Assembly: GCA_029259695.1 (NCBI GenBank)
Contig: JAJDEQ010000133.1
Span: 1-60,166, forward strand
Direction of reading: 5' to 3'
DNA length: 60,166 nt
Source: Planctomycetota bacterium
Lineage (GTDB): Bacteria > Planctomycetota > B15-G4
Shown piece after piece: positions 58,806-60,166 of this stretch. How positions within the stretch are numbered: the first letter of the stretch is position 1; each line of letters opens with the position of its first letter. The notes below the pieces were generated by a model. That model had not been told where the DNA came from. It made no database searches and worked only from the letters and a program-made list of their open reading frames with translations. The position numbers and the translations under genes were made by a program.

Positions 58806-58917
58806 GCCTAACGTCTTGCCGCTCATCCGTGAGCGGGCTGCGCAACAGACCGTCTGCTGCAATGAGTAGTTGGACGGGCGGCGTGTCTACCGGCTAGCTG
58901 CTTGAAGCGCTTGTTGG
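58806..58917 (-). other. attC recombination site
   Basis: On the minus strand the R'' box is ccccaacaagcgc at 58905-58917 and the R' box is gacgttaggc at 58806-58815; a shorter version would start at gtccaac near 58869-58875. The R boxes match those of the other sites; the middle is long and partly palindromic (gctcatccgtgagc at 58821-58834). Confidence 0.75.
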
Positions 58918-58951
58918 GGAGCCGTGTGGATCGACGGAGGCGCCCGCTCCG

Positions 58952-59347
58952 CTACTTGAAGGTTTGCGTTTTCAGGAGCTTGCCCGCCTCATCATAAACC
59001 TTCCAAGTGCCCCTCTTCTTGCCGTGTTCGAAGCGACCTTCGTCCCAGAGTTGGCCATTGGCATGGTATCGCTTCCATACACCGTGCTTCTGCTCTTCAT
59101 CGTCGAAGCCGCCCGTCCCCCGCGGTTCGCCGGTCTTGAAGAACCATTTCCACCGACCAGCGATCTTCCCGTCCTTGAAGCTGCCGGAGGACTGCATCTG
59201 GCCATTGTTGAGAAAGTACTTCCACTTTCCTGACTTCTTTCCGTTGTCGAACTCACCCTGGCAAGAGATAAGGCCGTTCTTGAAGAACAGCTTGAAGGGG
59301 CCATTCTTGGGATTGCCGTCTTCATCGATTCCAGGAATGTCTTTCAT
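58952..59347 (-). CDS. MORN-repeat protein (YwqK-like antitoxin family)
   Basis: 131 residues made of tandem MORN units: NGPFKLFFKNGLISCQGEFDN, SGKWKYFLNNGQMQSSGSFKDG, AGRWKWFFKTGEPRGTGGFDD, HGVWKRYHANGQLWDEGRFEHG and RGTWKVYDEAGKLLKTQ, each about 23 residues. The YwqK-type antitoxin family has this repeat layout, but no toxin gene is adjacent in this cassette. ATG at 59347 has AGGAG ten bases upstream, preceded by the recurring tgccaaccagga. Confidence 0.75.
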   Translation of the reverse strand: MKDIPGIDEDGNPKNGPFKLFFKNGLISCQGEFDNGKKSGKWKYFLNNGQMQSSGSFKDGKIAGRWKWFFKTGEPRGTGGFDDEEQKHGVWKRYHANGQLWDEGRFEHGKKRGTWKVYDEAGKLLKTQTFK

Positions 59348-59391
59348 TGGCACTCGCTCCTGGTTGGCACACCTGTTGGGGTGGAGAGGCC

Positions 59392-59456
59392 TCCTAACGT
59401 TTCGGCGCTCACCTGCGGCGCCGAAGGCGACCGTCAGGTGCAGTGCCATGTTAGCC
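59392..59456 (-). other. attC recombination site
   Basis: 65 bases. On the minus strand ggctaacatggcactgcacc (R''-L'') begins it and aaacgttagg (R') ends it. The arm cactgcacctg pairs with caggtgagcg, with one extra G unpaired, as in functional attC sites. The stop TAA (59451-59453) of the gene to the right lies inside R''. Confidence 0.85.
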
Positions 59457-60008
59457 GGAGCGCGCCTGCATTACGCGGTCGGCCTCCGAACAGAAGTACT
59501 TCATCACTTCTGGCCACATCAGAACTCCGTTGGTGGAACTGGGCCCGGGCGCAGTCCAGCGGCCCGTGAGCGCGCCGTCGGCGATCCCGCCGGCCAGGTA
59601 CATCACGGAGAAGATCGGATCATCAGCTTCGGCCAGGTCGTAGAGGAAGTCCCGGGGATCAACAGTCGCGGGGTCTGCATCTACGAACAGACCGCGAAGG
59701 TGCATCATCACGGGCGTCCAGCCGGACGACGAATGCCCCCACACCTCGAGCAACTCGTACAGGGAGACGTTCGACTGCCGCTGCTGGGGCTTCAGATCGA
59801 TGATGAGCGTCGCGTTCGTGACGCCTGCCTCGCCCAGCGCCGTTGGGATGTCGAGGTGCCAGCGGTGGGGCTCATTCTGCCCACGCGGCAGCGACCGGAC
59901 CAGAAGCTGGGGGATGCGTCCGTTCCTGCAGCCGAACAGGGAGGTCACTTGCTGAAACCGATAGCGCCAGCGCGTTGCCTCCGACGTTCGCTCGTACACA
60001 GCGTACAC
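59451..60008 (-). CDS. Cassette gene of unknown function
   Basis: 185 residues from GTG 60008, which has AAGGAG five bases upstream. No signal or membrane helix. Mixed alpha/beta composition: TLIIDLKPQQRQSNVSLYELLEV, ILMWPEVMKYFCSEADRVMQ-like C-terminus (VLMWPEVMKYFCSEADRV) and a central DFLYDLAEADDPIFSVMYLAG. I recognise no family. Its stop TAA sits in the R'' box of the attC at 59392-59456. Base composition is low for this window. Confidence 0.65.
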   Translation of the reverse strand: MYAVYERTSEATRWRYRFQQVTSLFGCRNGRIPQLLVRSLPRGQNEPHRWHLDIPTALGEAGVTNATLIIDLKPQQRQSNVSLYELLEVWGHSSSGWTPVMMHLRGLFVDADPATVDPRDFLYDLAEADDPIFSVMYLAGGIADGALTGRWTAPGPSSTNGVLMWPEVMKYFCSEADRVMQARSG

Positions 60009-60021
60009 ACTGACTCCTTCC

Positions 60022-60084
60022 GGCTAACGCTGTTGCGCATCAGCGGCGCGGCGGAGCCGCGGCCGCTGCATGCGCTTGTTAGCT
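60022..60084 (-). other. attC recombination site
   Basis: The clearest site: 63 bases. On the minus strand R'' is agctaac, then aagcgcatgcagcggc, a middle hairpin with gcggc/gccgc arms, then gccgctgatgcgcaacagcg and R' gttagcc. The arms gcgcat and cagcggc pair fully, with a single extra G in one arm, the expected extrahelical base. Orientation is minus strand, as for the genes. Confidence 0.9.
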
Positions 60085-60166
60085 GGCTTCCAGTTCAATC
60101 GTTCTTTGGATCCATTCGCTGTTCGGGGTGACGAGAACCGTCAAGAATTCGTTGTCGCCTAGAAAC
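60079..60166 (-). CDS. Partial cassette gene at the right edge
   Basis: Only the last 28 codons are in the window, read from the right edge on the minus strand: FLGDNEFLTVLVTPNSEWIQ, then RTIELEAS and TAA at 60079-60081. The stop lies inside the R'' box of the attC at 60022-60084, as for other cassette genes here. No family call is possible. Confidence 0.6.
   Translation of the reverse strand, partial: FLGDNEFLTVLVTPNSEWIQRTIELEAS

Larger units (their letters stand above)
53005..60166 (-). mobile_element. Integron gene-cassette array (right part of window)
   Basis: At least six attC-like sites separate small, mostly minus-strand genes of unrelated function (methyltransferases, peptidase, lipoprotein, VOC, acetyltransferase-like, MORN, unknown). 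Each site follows the 3' end of a gene and has the inverted-repeat boxes of attC, the typical extra base in one arm and a variable middle. Several gene stops lie within the site. Base composition is lower than in the rest: I count 32 of 60 G+C in 59041-59100 against 49 of 60 in 26641-26700. No integrase is present; the gene orientation would place it to the right of the window. Cluster of attC without integrase (CALIN-type) is the alternative. Confidence 0.8.

Noticed and set aside
1..60166. CRISPR arrays, rRNA or tRNA genes and insertion sequences
   Set aside because: No regularly spaced identical repeats of 25-40 bases, no cloverleaf or rRNA sequence and no transposase motif were found by eye. 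The tandem repeats present are without spacers.

Overview
This is a high-GC bacterial chromosome segment with no rRNA, tRNA, CRISPR array or insertion sequence that I can recognise. Several traits suggest a planctomycete-like bacterium: large Ser/Thr kinases, one of them fused to a formylglycine-generating-enzyme (SUMF1-type) domain; ECF-type sigma/anti-sigma pairs; FG-GAP and beta-helix exported proteins; and a C-terminal domain shared by four exported proteins. The phylum call is inference only. No marker gene was available.

Layout, left to right. Bases 1-8739 hold the end of a DUF547 gene, a family 2 glycosyltransferase, a PuuD-like membrane protein, a blue-copper-like lipoprotein, a probable selenoprotein of the AhpD/CMD peroxidase family (in-frame TGA at 3176-3178 plus a SECIS-like hairpin), a coupled operon of sulfatase-fold lipoprotein, Rieske ferredoxin and MiaE-type hydroxylase, a ClpP-type protease and a radical SAM enzyme. 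Bases 8868-18114 hold an ECF sigma, an anti-sigma-like protein with tandem repeats, a secretin-domain-like protein, the smallest of the shared-domain proteins and two divergent Ser/Thr kinases. Bases 18241-22583 hold hydrolases, a UPF0178 protein and another shared-domain exported protein. Bases 22952-28992 hold a sigma factor overlapping a 1696-residue protein that joins a zinc-finger anti-sigma motif, a membrane helix, TPR-like repeats and a CHAT protease domain. Bases 29107-37921 hold exported proteins, an exported RidA-like protein and three consecutive GNAT acetyltransferases. Bases 37974-40625 hold small enzymes (DinB, SnoaL, methyltransferase). Bases 40841-45104 hold a molybdoenzyme operon (FeS subunit, catalytic subunit, TorD-like chaperone).

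From about 53 kb to the right edge the window is an integron-type gene-cassette array. Short minus-strand genes of unrelated function are each followed by an attC-like imperfect palindrome. The best sites are 60022-60084, 59392-59456, 58275-58341, 58806-58917, 56131-56199 and 53005-53070. At several of them the stop codon of the gene lies inside the first conserved box of the site. Base composition falls visibly in this part. No integrase is in view. Gene direction implies that, if one exists, it lies beyond the right edge. Weaker attC-like remnants near 40.2, 40.6, 47.0 and 54.8 kb suggest older cassettes further left.

The main candidates for something new are the selenoprotein, the cassette array with its unknown cargo, the sigma/CHAT-protease pair, the MiaE-Rieske coupling and the shared C-terminal domain. 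Start codons were chosen from ribosome-binding-site spacing and family N-termini. Many are GTG or TTG and are marked as such.
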